64,000 nucleotides of DNA from Burkholderia pseudomultivorans (lineage in GTDB: Bacteria > Pseudomonadota > Gammaproteobacteria > Burkholderiales > Burkholderiaceae), in the NCBI RefSeq assembly GCF_001718415.1, contig NZ_CP013377.1:2790001-2854000 (forward strand). The letters run 5' to 3'. The position numbers and the translations under genes were made by a program. The notes below the pieces were generated by a model, which made no database searches, was not told where the DNA came from, and was given only the letters and a program-made list of their open reading frames with translations. Shown piece by piece: positions 35,576 to 43,889 of this stretch; the first letter of the stretch is position 1, and every line of letters begins with the position of its first letter.

Positions 35576-37087
35576 TCAGAGCTTGATGCACACGTTGCGC
35601 AGTTCCGTGTAGAACTCCAGCGAATGCACGCCGCCTTCGCGGCCGATGCCCGATTGCTTCGCGCCGCCGAATGCGGTGCGCAGGTCGCGCAGGAACCAGG
35701 AATTGACCCATGCGATGCCGACCTCGATCGATGCCGCAACGCGATGCGCGCGCGACAGGTTGGCGGTCCAGATCGCGGTGGACAGCCCGTATGCATTCGC
35801 ATTCGCGCGGCCGATCACCTCGGCCTCGGTGTCGAACGGCATCACGAGCGCGCACGGCCCGAAGATTTCTTCGCGCGCGATCGGCGAATCGTCGTCGAGG
35901 CCGGTCCAGATCGTCGGCTGCACCCAGGCGCCGTCGCGCAGCCCGGCCGGCATGTCGGGCACGCCGCCGCCCGTCACGACCGTCGCGCCGAGCTCGACCG
36001 CCTTGCGGTAGTACGACAGCACCTTGTCGCGATGCTCGTGGCTGATCAGCGGCCCGATGCCGGTCGTGTCCGCTTCCGGCCGGCCCGGCCGCAGGCTTTC
36101 GGCGCCGGCCTTCAGCGCGGCGACGAAACGCTCGAACAGCGGGCGCTCGACATAGACGCGCTCGGTGCCGAGACAGACCTGCCCCGTATTCGCGAAGCAC
36201 GAGCGCAGCGTGCCTTCGACGGCCGCGTCGAAATCGCAGTCCGCGAACACGATCGCCGCGTTCTTGCCGCCCATCTCGAGGCTGACCGGCCGCGCGCCGT
36301 CGGCCGCGGCCTTCATGATCGCGGCGCCGGTGCGCGTCTCGCCCGTGAACGTAATCGCGTTCACGCCCGGATGCGTCGTCAGGAATTCGCCGGCCGACGC
36401 GGGCCCGAAGCCGTGCACGACGTTGTAGACGCCGCGCGGCACGCCCGCCGCGTTCATCACCTCGCCGAGCAGCGCGGCCGTCTGCGGCGTTTCCTCGGAC
36501 GGCTTCACGACGACCGTGTTGCCGCACGCGAGCGCGGGCCCGACTTTCCAGGTCATCAGCAGCAGCGGCAGGTTCCACGGACAGATCACGCCGACCACGC
36601 CGACCGGCCGGCGGATCGCATAGTTGAGCGCGCCCGCGCCGTCCGGCGTCGCCATTTCGAAGGTTTCGCCGGGCACGTTCTTGACGACGTCGGCGAACAC
36701 CTTGAAGTTCGCCGCGCCGCGCGGGATGTCGATATGGCTCGCGAGGCTCACCGGCTTGCCGGTGTCGGCGACCTCGGCTTCGAGGAAGTCGTCGAAGCGG
36801 CGCGTGATGCCGTCGGCGACCGCATACAGCATCTCGACGCGCTGCGCGACGCTGAGGCTGCCCCACGGACCTGCGAGCGCGGCGCGGGCTGCCTGCACGG
36901 CCGCGTCGACATCGGCGCGGCTCGCTTCGGCGACACGCGCAATCAGCGTGTTGTCGAGCGGCGAGCGCTTGTCGAACCAGCGTTCGCCCGCGCGATACTC
37001 GCCGTCGATGAAGTTGCGGACGAGCCGTGGTTCCGGCTGCCCGCCGGCGGGGCCGCGTGTCGCGGCGATCGGTTCCGTGTCGTACAT
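35576..37087 (-). CDS. dmpC: 2-hydroxymuconic semialdehyde dehydrogenase
   Basis: The 503-residue aldehyde dehydrogenase oxidises the ring-fission product to 2-hydroxymuconate using NAD, opening the oxalocrotonate branch. Family motifs are present: PWNLPLLLMTWKVGPALACG, the general-base Glu in SLEMGGKNAAIVF, and the catalytic Cys in NTGQVCLGTERVY. The N-terminus is about 15 residues longer than usual, with a polar region before LVRNFIDGEY. A GlcG-like gene separates it from dmpB. Confidence 0.94.
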   Translation of the reverse strand: MYDTEPIAATRGPAGGQPEPRLVRNFIDGEYRAGERWFDKRSPLDNTLIARVAEASRADVDAAVQAARAALAGPWGSLSVAQRVEMLYAVADGITRRFDDFLEAEVADTGKPVSLASHIDIPRGAANFKVFADVVKNVPGETFEMATPDGAGALNYAIRRPVGVVGVICPWNLPLLLMTWKVGPALACGNTVVVKPSEETPQTAALLGEVMNAAGVPRGVYNVVHGFGPASAGEFLTTHPGVNAITFTGETRTGAAIMKAAADGARPVSLEMGGKNAAIVFADCDFDAAVEGTLRSCFANTGQVCLGTERVYVERPLFERFVAALKAGAESLRPGRPEADTTGIGPLISHEHRDKVLSYYRKAVELGATVVTGGGVPDMPAGLRDGAWVQPTIWTGLDDDSPIAREEIFGPCALVMPFDTEAEVIGRANANAYGLSTAIWTANLSRAHRVAASIEVGIAWVNSWFLRDLRTAFGGAKQSGIGREGGVHSLEFYTELRNVCIKL

Positions 37088-37163
37088 GATGTGTCTGCCG
37101 ATAATCGTGAATCCGTGATCGGGTGCGTTCCCGAGAACAATGTTTGCGCTGCTCCGTCGTCCG

Positions 37164-37610
37164 TCACGTACCGCCGAGGCCGACGGCGTCGAGGCCCGCA
37201 CGTGCACAGCGTTCGTCCTGCGCCTCGCTGCCGCCCGACACGCCGATGCCGCCGATCAGCACGCCGCCCTCGACGATCGGCAGGCCGCCGCCGAACGCGA
37301 CGAAGCGCGCGCGCATCACGAGCCCTTGCCGCACGGCCTCGGAATGCGCGGCCAGCGCGTCGTGCCATGCACCGGTCGGCAAGCCGAAGCTCGCGGCCGT
37401 ATACGCCTTGTCGATCGCGATGTCGATCGAATGCAGCGGCGCGCCGGGCATCCTGACGAAGGCGGCGAGCAGACCGCCCGCGTCGACGACGGCGACGTTC
37501 ACCCGCACGCCCAGGCGCTCGGCGGCCTGCGCCGCCTGCGCGGCATGCGACGCGGCGGGCCAGTCGATCGCGCGCGTGGCGACGCTGTGGGTCGAGTCAT
37601 TGCGAGCCAT
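37164..37610 (-). CDS. GlcG/HbpS-family heme-binding-like protein
   Basis: The 148-residue protein matches the GlcG/DUF336 fold: VNVAVVDAGGLLAAFVRM near residues 37-55, then SIDIAIDKAYTAASFG, and a late GGLPIVEGGVLIGGIGVSGG. Family members bind heme or small ligands, and several are found in aromatic-degradation operons without a proven role. It is set between dmpB and dmpC with gaps of 22 and 76 bases and AGGAG before its ATG, so it is a true operon member. It is absent from the classical Pseudomonas CF600 operon as I recall it. Confidence 0.85.
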   Translation of the reverse strand: MARNDSTHSVATRAIDWPAASHAAQAAQAAERLGVRVNVAVVDAGGLLAAFVRMPGAPLHSIDIAIDKAYTAASFGLPTGAWHDALAAHSEAVRQGLVMRARFVAFGGGLPIVEGGVLIGGIGVSGGSEAQDERCARAGLDAVGLGGT

Positions 37611-37632
37611 GACGTTGCTCCTGTGCCGTTGA

Positions 37633-38577
37633 TCAGGTGTAGACGGTCGTGAACGCTTCGTTCAGCTCGCCGGAGTGGAAGAAGATGCCGCGCCCGAGTT
37701 GTTCCTCGGTCCACGTCGTGACCGGGCGGTCGGGCTGCGCGAGATAGCCGAGCCCCGCGAAGGTCTCGTTGCGATTGCCGCTCGGATCGAAGAAGTAGAT
37801 CGTGGTGCCGCGCGTGATCCCGTGGCGCGTCGGCGCGACGTCGATCTTCACCTTGTTCTTCGCCATCACGTCGGCCGACTTCAGCACGTCGGCCCAGTCG
37901 TCGAGGAAGAACGCGATGTGATGCAGACCGTTGCGCGGGCCGCCGACGAACGCGATGTCGTGCGGCGTCGTGCTGCGGAACATCCACGTCGCGGCCTGGA
38001 TCGTGTTGCCCGGGCCGACCATTACCTGCTCGGCGAGATGGAAGTCGAGGCATTCGGCCATGAAGCGCGTGTTCTCCTCGACGCGGTTCACGCCCGCCTC
38101 GGGATCCAGCTCGCACATCAGCAGGCAGTGGTCGAGCCAGTGCACGGCCGAGCCCGGAATGTCGTCGGGCCAGGGATCGGGATTCAGCGAGCCGACCGCC
38201 GTGCCGACCAGCTCCTTCTTCGCGAACAGGCGCAGCTCGTGCCCGCTCGGCAGCAGGAAGCGCAGCTGGCGGCCCACGCCCGGCAGCGCGTCTTCCGGCA
38301 GCATCTCGGTCGCGATTCCGTAGGCATCGATGCGCCGCTGCAGCGCGTCGAGGTCCGCGTCGTGCTCGACCTTGTAGGCGGCATGCCGGAGCCCCGCCTG
38401 GTCGGACGGCGACAGGATCAGCGAATACTTGTCCCACTCGTCCCAGCACTTCAGGTAGACGTTGCCGGCCGCGTCGCGCATCGTCTCCTGCATGCCGAGC
38501 ACGCGTATGTAATGCCGCAGCGCCGCTTCCATGTCCATCACCTTCAGATTGACATGACCAATACGCATCACACCCAT
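37633..38577 (-). CDS. dmpB: Catechol 2,3-dioxygenase
   Basis: The 314-residue extradiol dioxygenase opens catechol next to the hydroxyls to give yellow 2-hydroxymuconic semialdehyde. It has two vicinal-oxygen-chelate domains. The iron ligands can be read in [10 protein letters not shown] (His), GLHHIAFF (His) and the final [12 protein letters not shown] (Glu). Length fits XylE/DmpB enzymes. The start at 38577 has GGAGG at normal spacing. It follows the ferredoxin gene dmpQ, whose product reactivates this enzyme when its iron is oxidised. Confidence 0.96.
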   Translation of the reverse strand: MGVMRIGHVNLKVMDMEAALRHYIRVLGMQETMRDAAGNVYLKCWDEWDKYSLILSPSDQAGLRHAAYKVEHDADLDALQRRIDAYGIATEMLPEDALPGVGRQLRFLLPSGHELRLFAKKELVGTAVGSLNPDPWPDDIPGSAVHWLDHCLLMCELDPEAGVNRVEENTRFMAECLDFHLAEQVMVGPGNTIQAATWMFRSTTPHDIAFVGGPRNGLHHIAFFLDDWADVLKSADVMAKNKVKIDVAPTRHGITRGTTIYFFDPSGNRNETFAGLGYLAQPDRPVTTWTEEQLGRGIFFHSGELNEAFTTVYT

Positions 38578-38594
38578 GGTGAGTCTCCTCCAGA

Positions 38595-38951
38595 TTACTT
38601 TTTGAAAACCGGCGCGTCGGTGCAGGCCGTGCCGCAGAAGAACGGCTTCTTCAGGCGGCCGGCCACTTCCAGTTCGACGTCGCCGTCCGGCGCCACGCGG
38701 CACGCGAGCGCATAGCCGTCGTGCTCCTCGTCGGCGCTCACATGCGCGCGGCTGATCGGCCCGAGCTTGCGCACCGCACCGCGCAGCACGCGCACCTTGC
38801 ACACGCCGCAGCCGCCGTTCAGGCAGCCGACCGGTATGCCGCGCCGGCCGAGTTTTGCCATTCCGGCCAGCAGCGATTCGCCGCTTGCGCACGCATAGCG
38901 CTCGTCGGTCTGCGCGATCGTCACCGTCCCGCACACGCGGCTCGTGTCCAT
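38595..38951 (-). CDS. dmpQ: Chloroplast-type 2Fe-2S ferredoxin (DmpQ/XylT-like)
   Basis: This 118-residue ferredoxin has the C-x5-C-x2-C cluster motif in [15 protein letters not shown] (residues about 41-55) and a later Cys in LACRV. In XylT-type systems it reduces the inactivated ferric form of catechol 2,3-dioxygenase. It stands between the hydroxylase reductase gene and dmpB with one-base and 17-base gaps. Cysteines near the C-terminus (FFCGTACTD) are extra and not typical of the cluster. Confidence 0.9.
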   Translation of the reverse strand: MDTSRVCGTVTIAQTDERYACASGESLLAGMAKLGRRGIPVGCLNGGCGVCKVRVLRGAVRKLGPISRAHVSADEEHDGYALACRVAPDGDVELEVAGRLKKPFFCGTACTDAPVFKK

Positions 38952-38952
38952 G

Positions 38953-40017
38953 TCACACCCGGCGGAACAGCGGGCTGCGCGTCTGCTGTGCGTCGGCCGC
39001 CGAGATGAACTTCTCGTGAAAGATGTCGCGCTCGAACAGGCGGCCCTGCATCAGCGCCGTGATGCACGCGTCGATCATCGCGGGCGGCCCGCACAGGTAG
39101 GCCTGATGACCCGAGAAGTCGCCGTCGAAGTGCGCCTTCGCGACGTCGTGGACGAAGCCCTGCGCGATGCCGTCGCCTGCGTCCACCGCGCCTTCCGACA
39201 GCGCCGGCACGTAGGTGAAGTTCGGATAGCGCTCGGCGAGCGCGCGGAACTCGTCGTGGTAATAGAGCTCCTTCGCGTTGCGCTGCCCGTAGATCAGCGT
39301 GATCGGCGCGGTGACGCCGCTCGCGAGCAGGTCCGCGATCATCGAGCGCGGGCTCGACAGGCCCGAGCCGCCCGCCATGAAGATCATCGGCAGCGCGGCC
39401 GAGCGGCGCACGAAGAAGCGACCGTACGGGCCCGACAGCCGCACGCGATCGCCGGTCGCGAGCCGCTCGTGCAGATAGCCGGTGCCGAGACCGCCCGGCA
39501 CCTGCCGCACGTTCAGCTCGATCTCGCCGGTGGCCGCGACCTCGGCCGGTGCGTTCGCGATCGAGAATGCGCGGCTCTGCCCGAGCCCGGGAATCTCCAG
39601 CTGCACGTACTGGCCCGCCTGGAAATGGATCGGCTGCGACAGCTTCAGCCGGATCGACTTGATGGTCGGCGTCAGCTGCTCGATGCGCGTGACGTCGGCC
39701 GCGAAATCCCTGACCGGGATGATCTCCGCGTCCGGATCCTCGTCGACGTCGGCCTCGATCACGGTATCGGCCTGCAAGGTCGCGCAGCACGCGAGCGCCT
39801 TGCCCTCCTCGCGCTCGAAGTCCATCAGCGCGAACGGATTGGCGTCGCCGAGGTCGGTCTCGCCGTCCAGCACCGCGACCTTGCAGGTGCCGCACAGCCC
39901 GTGACAGCACGCGTGCGGAATGTAGATGCCCTGGCGCAGCGCCGCGTCGAGCATCGTCTGCCCTTCGTCGACCTCGATCGTGACGCCGAGCGGCTCGATG
40001 GTAAGTTGGTGGCTCAT
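38953..40017 (-). CDS. dmpP: Phenol hydroxylase reductase component P5
   Basis: The 354-residue reductase moves electrons from NADH through FAD and a 2Fe-2S cluster to the oxygenase. The N-terminal ferredoxin domain has ACCHGLCGTCKVAV with a later ACCATL. The FAD site is RAFSIANAP near 195, and the NAD-binding domain has FMAGGSGLSSPRSM near 243. Domain order and length fit DmpP. It starts 25 bases after the P4 gene. Confidence 0.95.
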   Translation of the reverse strand: MSHQLTIEPLGVTIEVDEGQTMLDAALRQGIYIPHACCHGLCGTCKVAVLDGETDLGDANPFALMDFEREEGKALACCATLQADTVIEADVDEDPDAEIIPVRDFAADVTRIEQLTPTIKSIRLKLSQPIHFQAGQYVQLEIPGLGQSRAFSIANAPAEVAATGEIELNVRQVPGGLGTGYLHERLATGDRVRLSGPYGRFFVRRSAALPMIFMAGGSGLSSPRSMIADLLASGVTAPITLIYGQRNAKELYYHDEFRALAERYPNFTYVPALSEGAVDAGDGIAQGFVHDVAKAHFDGDFSGHQAYLCGPPAMIDACITALMQGRLFERDIFHEKFISAADAQQTRSPLFRRV

Positions 40018-40042
40018 GATGGTTCGCCCGTCCGTACGGCGA

Positions 40043-40399
40043 TCAGAAGCACGCGCCGCCGATGCCGTCGAGGCCCGGCGTGCGGAAGCTGATCAGGTCC
40101 TTGTGCCCGAGGCCGTTGTCGGCCAGGCTCTTCGATGCGTCCGGCGTCCACGGCTTGCCGGACCGGAACCACTCGACGCGATCCCAGTCGATCTTCGCGA
40201 AGTCCGGGTGGTAGCCGTAGGCGGGCGGCAGCACGTCGCGCGCGAGCGCGCCGAACGGCATGTCCGGCGGCAGCGGCAGGCAGAACGGCGCCGGGAACAT
40301 CAGGTGATCTTCCCAGCACACGTACAGCAGCGGCGCCGGGAAATTCCCGACCGCGTCCTTGATCGGGAAGTCGTAGGGTTTGAGTGCGATGACGGCCAT
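40043..40399 (-). CDS. dmpO: Phenol hydroxylase component P4
   Basis: The 118-residue protein is the small gamma-type subunit of the phenol hydroxylase oxygenase. It has the FPAPLLYVCWEDHLMFPAPF segment and a late LGHKDLISFRTPG typical of DmpO. It has no cofactor but is required in the (P1-P3-P4) dimer. It lies between the P3 and P5 genes. Confidence 0.92.
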   Translation of the reverse strand: MAVIALKPYDFPIKDAVGNFPAPLLYVCWEDHLMFPAPFCLPLPPDMPFGALARDVLPPAYGYHPDFAKIDWDRVEWFRSGKPWTPDASKSLADNGLGHKDLISFRTPGLDGIGGACF

Positions 40400-40468
40400 G
40401 CTTGTCTCCTGTCGGCCGGCGTTCGCGCGTGCGCGCGTGCGCCGGTCTCGTTCGAGGTTGCGTATCGA

Positions 40469-42019
40469 TCAGTTGCGCGTGGCCTGGCCACGCCATGCGG
40501 CGAAGTTCTGCTGGTCTTCCGAGCCGTCGAAGTCGAGGTTGTCGCGGCCCATCCCCACCTCGTAGTAGTCGAGCACCGCGGCGAGCGGATCGAAGCCCTC
40601 GGCACGCGGATCGACGTCGGGCGGGAAGCAGTTTCCCTGGTGGATCTGATGCACGGGCAGCCAGGCCTGCACGTATTTCTGCGGCTCGTGATCGAAGATT
40701 TCCTTGCAGTGGTCGCTGCAGAAATGGAACTTGTTGCCGAGATAGTCGGACTCGCGCGCGCCGATCTTCGTCGGGTTGCCGGGCTCGGTGAACAGCATCG
40801 GGATCTGGCAGGTCTGGCACAGCATCGGCAGCGTCTTCATGTAGAAGCGGTTGCCGGCCTTCGCCTGCTCGCCCCAGTACTCGAAGCGCGGCCGGTAGTA
40901 GCGGTCGAACGAGTCCGGATACTTGGCCGACAGCCACGCCATCTCCTCGTCGGTCGGCACCCAGGTATGGAAGGCGGACGCTGCGTTGAATCCGTAGAAC
41001 GTCGACCACGCCTGGTGGCTGATGTGGTCCTTGCCTTCGCACGCGTCCTGCCAGCCCTTCGGCTCGCGGATGCCGTAGCGCGCGAGATCCTTGAACAGCG
41101 CGCCGCCGTTCTGCTCCGCGTACATCTCCCACGATTCGCGCCAGCTCATCACGCGCTTCGGCTGCATGTAGTCCATCATCATCGCGACCAGCGTCAGCAG
41201 CCGGTAGCCGCGCCAGAACCACTTGTCGATCCAGCGCTGCACGATCGGCACGTTGTCGGGGTCCTGTTCGAGCATGAACTTGATGCATTCGATGCCGAGC
41301 GTCATGTGGCGCGACTCGTCCGACTGCGCGGAGAAGCCGAACGTCACGGTCGACATGTCGCCGTTGTACGCGGCGCCCGACATGAACGGCACGAACAGCA
41401 GGTTCGTCAGCACGTATTCGAACGAGAAGCTGACCGCGGTCAGGAACTCGAACGGACCGGCCGAGTACGCATCCTCGAAGAACGACTTCGGCACCGACAG
41501 GTACCACACGCGATCGAACCAGTGGTTCGAGTGATGGAAGCCGTTGAAGAACTTGTTGTACGTCGACATCGCGTGTGTTTCGGTCTGGTAGTGCCGCAGC
41601 TCGTCGATCGACTGCATCTGGCACGCGATGCGCGCGCCTTCGCCGGTGAAGTGCCGGCCGACGTGCGCGAAGCCGCGGTGTGCCAGATACTCGAGCGGCG
41701 TCACGCCCTGGATGAACAGCTTCAGCGCGTTGATGTAGCGCGCATCGGTCACGCCGAGGAACGCATTGTTCTGCGTGAACGCGTCGATCACCGCGTACAG
41801 CTTCTTTTCCTTCTCGCCCTGGTATTTCCAGTACGCGTCCATCGTCAGGCGGAACGGGTCGACCCACTTGTCCCAGTCGTGGATCTTGATGCCCTCGTAG
41901 CGATCGTACGGAAAGACCTTGTCCATCGGCTGATAGGTGGTCTCCCAGCCGAGGCCGCGCGTCATCGCGGCGTAGCGGTCCTTCAGGCCCAGCTTTTTCT
42001 TGAGCGTTGGCGTGTCCAT
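40469..42019 (-). CDS. dmpN: Phenol hydroxylase large oxygenase subunit P3
   Basis: This 516-residue catalytic subunit of the soluble diiron monooxygenase hydroxylates phenol to catechol with oxygen and NADH-derived electrons. The two diiron E-x-x-H motifs are visible as IDELRHYQTE (about residue 137) and SDESRHMTLG (about 232). A late YHS-like zinc region has CQTCQIP and HFCSDHC cysteines. Length and gene order match DmpN. It starts 38 bases after the P2 gene. Confidence 0.96.
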   Translation of the reverse strand: MDTPTLKKKLGLKDRYAAMTRGLGWETTYQPMDKVFPYDRYEGIKIHDWDKWVDPFRLTMDAYWKYQGEKEKKLYAVIDAFTQNNAFLGVTDARYINALKLFIQGVTPLEYLAHRGFAHVGRHFTGEGARIACQMQSIDELRHYQTETHAMSTYNKFFNGFHHSNHWFDRVWYLSVPKSFFEDAYSAGPFEFLTAVSFSFEYVLTNLLFVPFMSGAAYNGDMSTVTFGFSAQSDESRHMTLGIECIKFMLEQDPDNVPIVQRWIDKWFWRGYRLLTLVAMMMDYMQPKRVMSWRESWEMYAEQNGGALFKDLARYGIREPKGWQDACEGKDHISHQAWSTFYGFNAASAFHTWVPTDEEMAWLSAKYPDSFDRYYRPRFEYWGEQAKAGNRFYMKTLPMLCQTCQIPMLFTEPGNPTKIGARESDYLGNKFHFCSDHCKEIFDHEPQKYVQAWLPVHQIHQGNCFPPDVDPRAEGFDPLAAVLDYYEVGMGRDNLDFDGSEDQQNFAAWRGQATRN

Positions 42020-42057
42020 GCGTGTCTCCGGTGTTGTCGTTGCGCGATGCGCGGCGT

Positions 42058-42327
42058 TCAGTGCGACCAGCTCAGCGTGAACTGGTCGTCGTCCTCGTCG
42101 ATGTGGCCCGACAGCGTGATCAGGTTCACCTGGATCTGCTGCAGGTCGAAGCGCGCGCCGGTCAGTTCCTCGATCGTGTCGCGGCGGATCGTGAGCCGGT
42201 TCGGCGAATCGATCTTCACCATGCCGGGCGATTCGACGACCACCGCGTTCGGGTTGTCCGCGACGATCGCCTCGACGATCGGTCTGGACTCCTCATTGGC
42301 CTGAAAGGCGATGAATACGTTGGACAT
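42058..42327 (-). CDS. dmpM: Phenol hydroxylase effector component P2
   Basis: This 89-residue cofactor-free effector protein of the MmoB/DmpM family regulates coupling of oxygen activation to substrate hydroxylation. It begins MSNVFIAFQANEESRPIVEA and has the conserved VNLITLSGHID near the end. Its position between P1 and P3 genes is standard. Confidence 0.94.
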   Translation of the reverse strand: MSNVFIAFQANEESRPIVEAIVADNPNAVVVESPGMVKIDSPNRLTIRRDTIEELTGARFDLQQIQVNLITLSGHIDEDDDQFTLSWSH

Positions 42328-42360
42328 GCGTGTTTCCCCTGTTGAAGGACGGTCGTCGGC

Positions 42361-43356
42361 TCAGAGCGCGAGCCCGAGCTTGCCGATGCGGGTGCGGAAC
42401 TGCTCCTCCACTTCGTCGAGCGCCGCGCCGCCGGCGGTGTGCAGCGCACGGGCGGCGATCGGCGCCAGCGCGTCGGCCGCGCGCGCGGCCCAGTCGCGCG
42501 TCCAGCGCGCGAGCAATGCGCGGTTGTCGTCGGATTCGGCGGCCATCGTCTTGACGACCGCATCGACCCAGCGGTTCGACTCCGTGTGCCATTCCGGCAT
42601 GAACGCCGTCAGCATCGCCACCGCCGAGCCGCCGGCGAGCGCGATCCGTTCGTCGACGAAACGGTCGTAGACGAGCGGATACAGCAGGCCGTCGAGCGCG
42701 AGGTTCTGCGCGACGAACAGTTCGATCGGATCGGCGACGACGAACGTGTCCTCGACATAGCGGCGCAGCGGCTGCCACGCGGCGTCCGACTGCCATGCGG
42801 CTTTCGCCGCGTCGAGCGTGTCGGGGCCGGCCATCGACAGCGCCAGGCGCGTCAGGTACTGCGCGACGCCGAGGTTGTCCATCGCATGGAACATCGCCGC
42901 GCCGGTCAGCGCGGTGCCGTAGCCGAGCGCGCAGATCTGCGCGTTGTTCATGTTCCCGCCCCACGCCGCGTGGCGCAGCGGCACCAGGATGTCGAGCGCG
43001 TGCGCGGCGACCTCGTCGGGCATCAGGTCGATCATCCGGCGCGATTCGACGAACTCGAAGTTCGCCTCCATCGTGTCCTGCTGGCGCGCGCGGGCGGTCG
43101 CCCACGATGCGTAGTAGAACTGGCGCGGGTCCTTCAGCGCATACCAGTTCGCCATCCGGATCGCGGTGCGCGACGCATCGAAGATCTCGTGATCGGGATC
43201 CCAGGTCGGGCGGTAGTGGAAGTTCACCTGGGGCTGTGCGCCCATCATCCCTTCCTGGTAGCGTGTCGCCGTCTTGTCGCCGCCGATCTGCCGCGCCACG
43301 TGCGCGAAGGTGTGCCGCAGCGGCTTGATGTCGACTGTCTTCAGCTCGATGGTCAC
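42361..43356 (-). CDS. dmpL: Phenol hydroxylase small oxygenase subunit P1
   Basis: The 331-residue beta-type subunit has a ferritin-like fold related to P3 but without the metal ligands. Typical elements are RHTFAHVARQIGGDKTATRYQ cut at the start of the family and WAAYALKDPR-like YALKDPRQFYY near 80. It pairs with P3 and P4 in the oxygenase. It lies 33 bases before dmpM and 16 bases after dmpK. Confidence 0.94.
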   Translation of the reverse strand: MTIELKTVDIKPLRHTFAHVARQIGGDKTATRYQEGMMGAQPQVNFHYRPTWDPDHEIFDASRTAIRMANWYALKDPRQFYYASWATARARQQDTMEANFEFVESRRMIDLMPDEVAAHALDILVPLRHAAWGGNMNNAQICALGYGTALTGAAMFHAMDNLGVAQYLTRLALSMAGPDTLDAAKAAWQSDAAWQPLRRYVEDTFVVADPIELFVAQNLALDGLLYPLVYDRFVDERIALAGGSAVAMLTAFMPEWHTESNRWVDAVVKTMAAESDDNRALLARWTRDWAARAADALAPIAARALHTAGGAALDEVEEQFRTRIGKLGLAL

Positions 43357-43372
43357 TTCCTGCTCCTCAAGG

Positions 43373-43585
43373 TCATGGGTTCGCGTCGTCGTTCAGCCGC
43401 GTCACGCGCTGCTCCCGGCAGAACGCGTCGAAGGCGGCAGGAGGCAAGGTCAGCTCGACGAACAATTCCGGTGCGCCGCCGATCGAAAGCTCGAATTCGA
43501 CGAAGCCTCGGGGGTTGGTGCCGGTTACCCGGACATACTTGCAACCCGGATCGAACGGGGGGTGATCGGTTGTCGTGTGATCCAT
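43373..43585 (-). CDS. dmpK: Phenol hydroxylase assembly/regulatory component P0
   Basis: This 70-residue protein, first gene of the operon, resembles DmpK, reported to bind the oxygenase and help its assembly with iron rather than take part in catalysis. The conserved part reads CKYVRVTGTNPRGFVEFE. The start at 43585 is chosen: GGAGG lies upstream and the sigma-54 promoter predicts transcription from about 43605. Longer starts at 43603 or 43765 would lie at or before that point. Confidence 0.88.
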   Translation of the reverse strand: MDHTTTDHPPFDPGCKYVRVTGTNPRGFVEFELSIGGAPELFVELTLPPAAFDAFCREQRVTRLNDDANP

Positions 43586-43615
43586 GATCGGTGTCGCCTC
43601 CATGCCGCACTTCAA

Positions 43616-43631
43616 TGCAGCATCCGTGCCA
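43616..43631 (-). promoter_or_regulatory. Sigma-54 (-24/-12) promoter of the phenol operon
   Basis: Read on the minus strand, TGGCACG, four bases, then CTGCA gives GG and GC at the required 12-base spacing, one mismatch from the consensus TGGCACG-N4-TTGCA. The predicted transcription start is about 43605, 20 bases before the dmpK start. Confidence 0.88.
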
Positions 43632-43772
43632 CGTTCCTGCCTCATCGCAAAAAATCTCGATAATTCAGGGAAAGCCCTGAGCCAAAATTCGGATTCGCGA
43701 AGCACAATGCCGGTTAACCAGAATGGCAACCTGCTCCGGATCGCCGCACCAAACCCTTGATCCACCGGCCTT

Positions 43773-43820
43773 CTTCATCATTTGAGCAATCCGGCCGCGC
43801 GCATTTGCTCAAATGATCAA
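43773..43820. promoter_or_regulatory. Paired upstream activator sites for DmpR
   Basis: TTGCTCAAATGATCAA (43805-43820) resembles the XylR/DmpR recognition element. The same TTGCTCAAATGAT sequence occurs in the opposite orientation at 43777-43789, with 15 bases between. A hexamer-forming activator binding both could contact the -24/-12 promoter by looping. Confidence 0.8.
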
Positions 43821-43889
43821 ATCGCCGCCCGGGTCGGGCGACCGGCAGCAGGATTCCAGAAAATCACGAGATATCTCGACGGAGACGAC

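Larger units (their letters stand above)
43586..43889. promoter_or_regulatory. Divergent control region of the phenol operon and dmpR
   Basis: The 304 bases between dmpK and dmpR hold the -24/-12 promoter near the operon (43616-43631), two activator sites in inverted order (43778-43820), and near dmpR a 12-base palindrome CGAGATATCTCG (43867-43878). The 145-190 base distance between activator sites and promoter suits DNA looping by an NtrC-type activator. The dmpR promoter itself was not identified. Confidence 0.8.

Noticed and set aside
39926..42304. 792-codon open frame on the plus strand
   Set aside because: It is antisense to the phenol hydroxylase genes dmpM-dmpP, whose products are clearly recognisable.
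43586..43765. Longer N-terminus for dmpK
   Set aside because: The extension would begin upstream of the predicted sigma-54 transcription start at about 43605 and overlaps the promoter.
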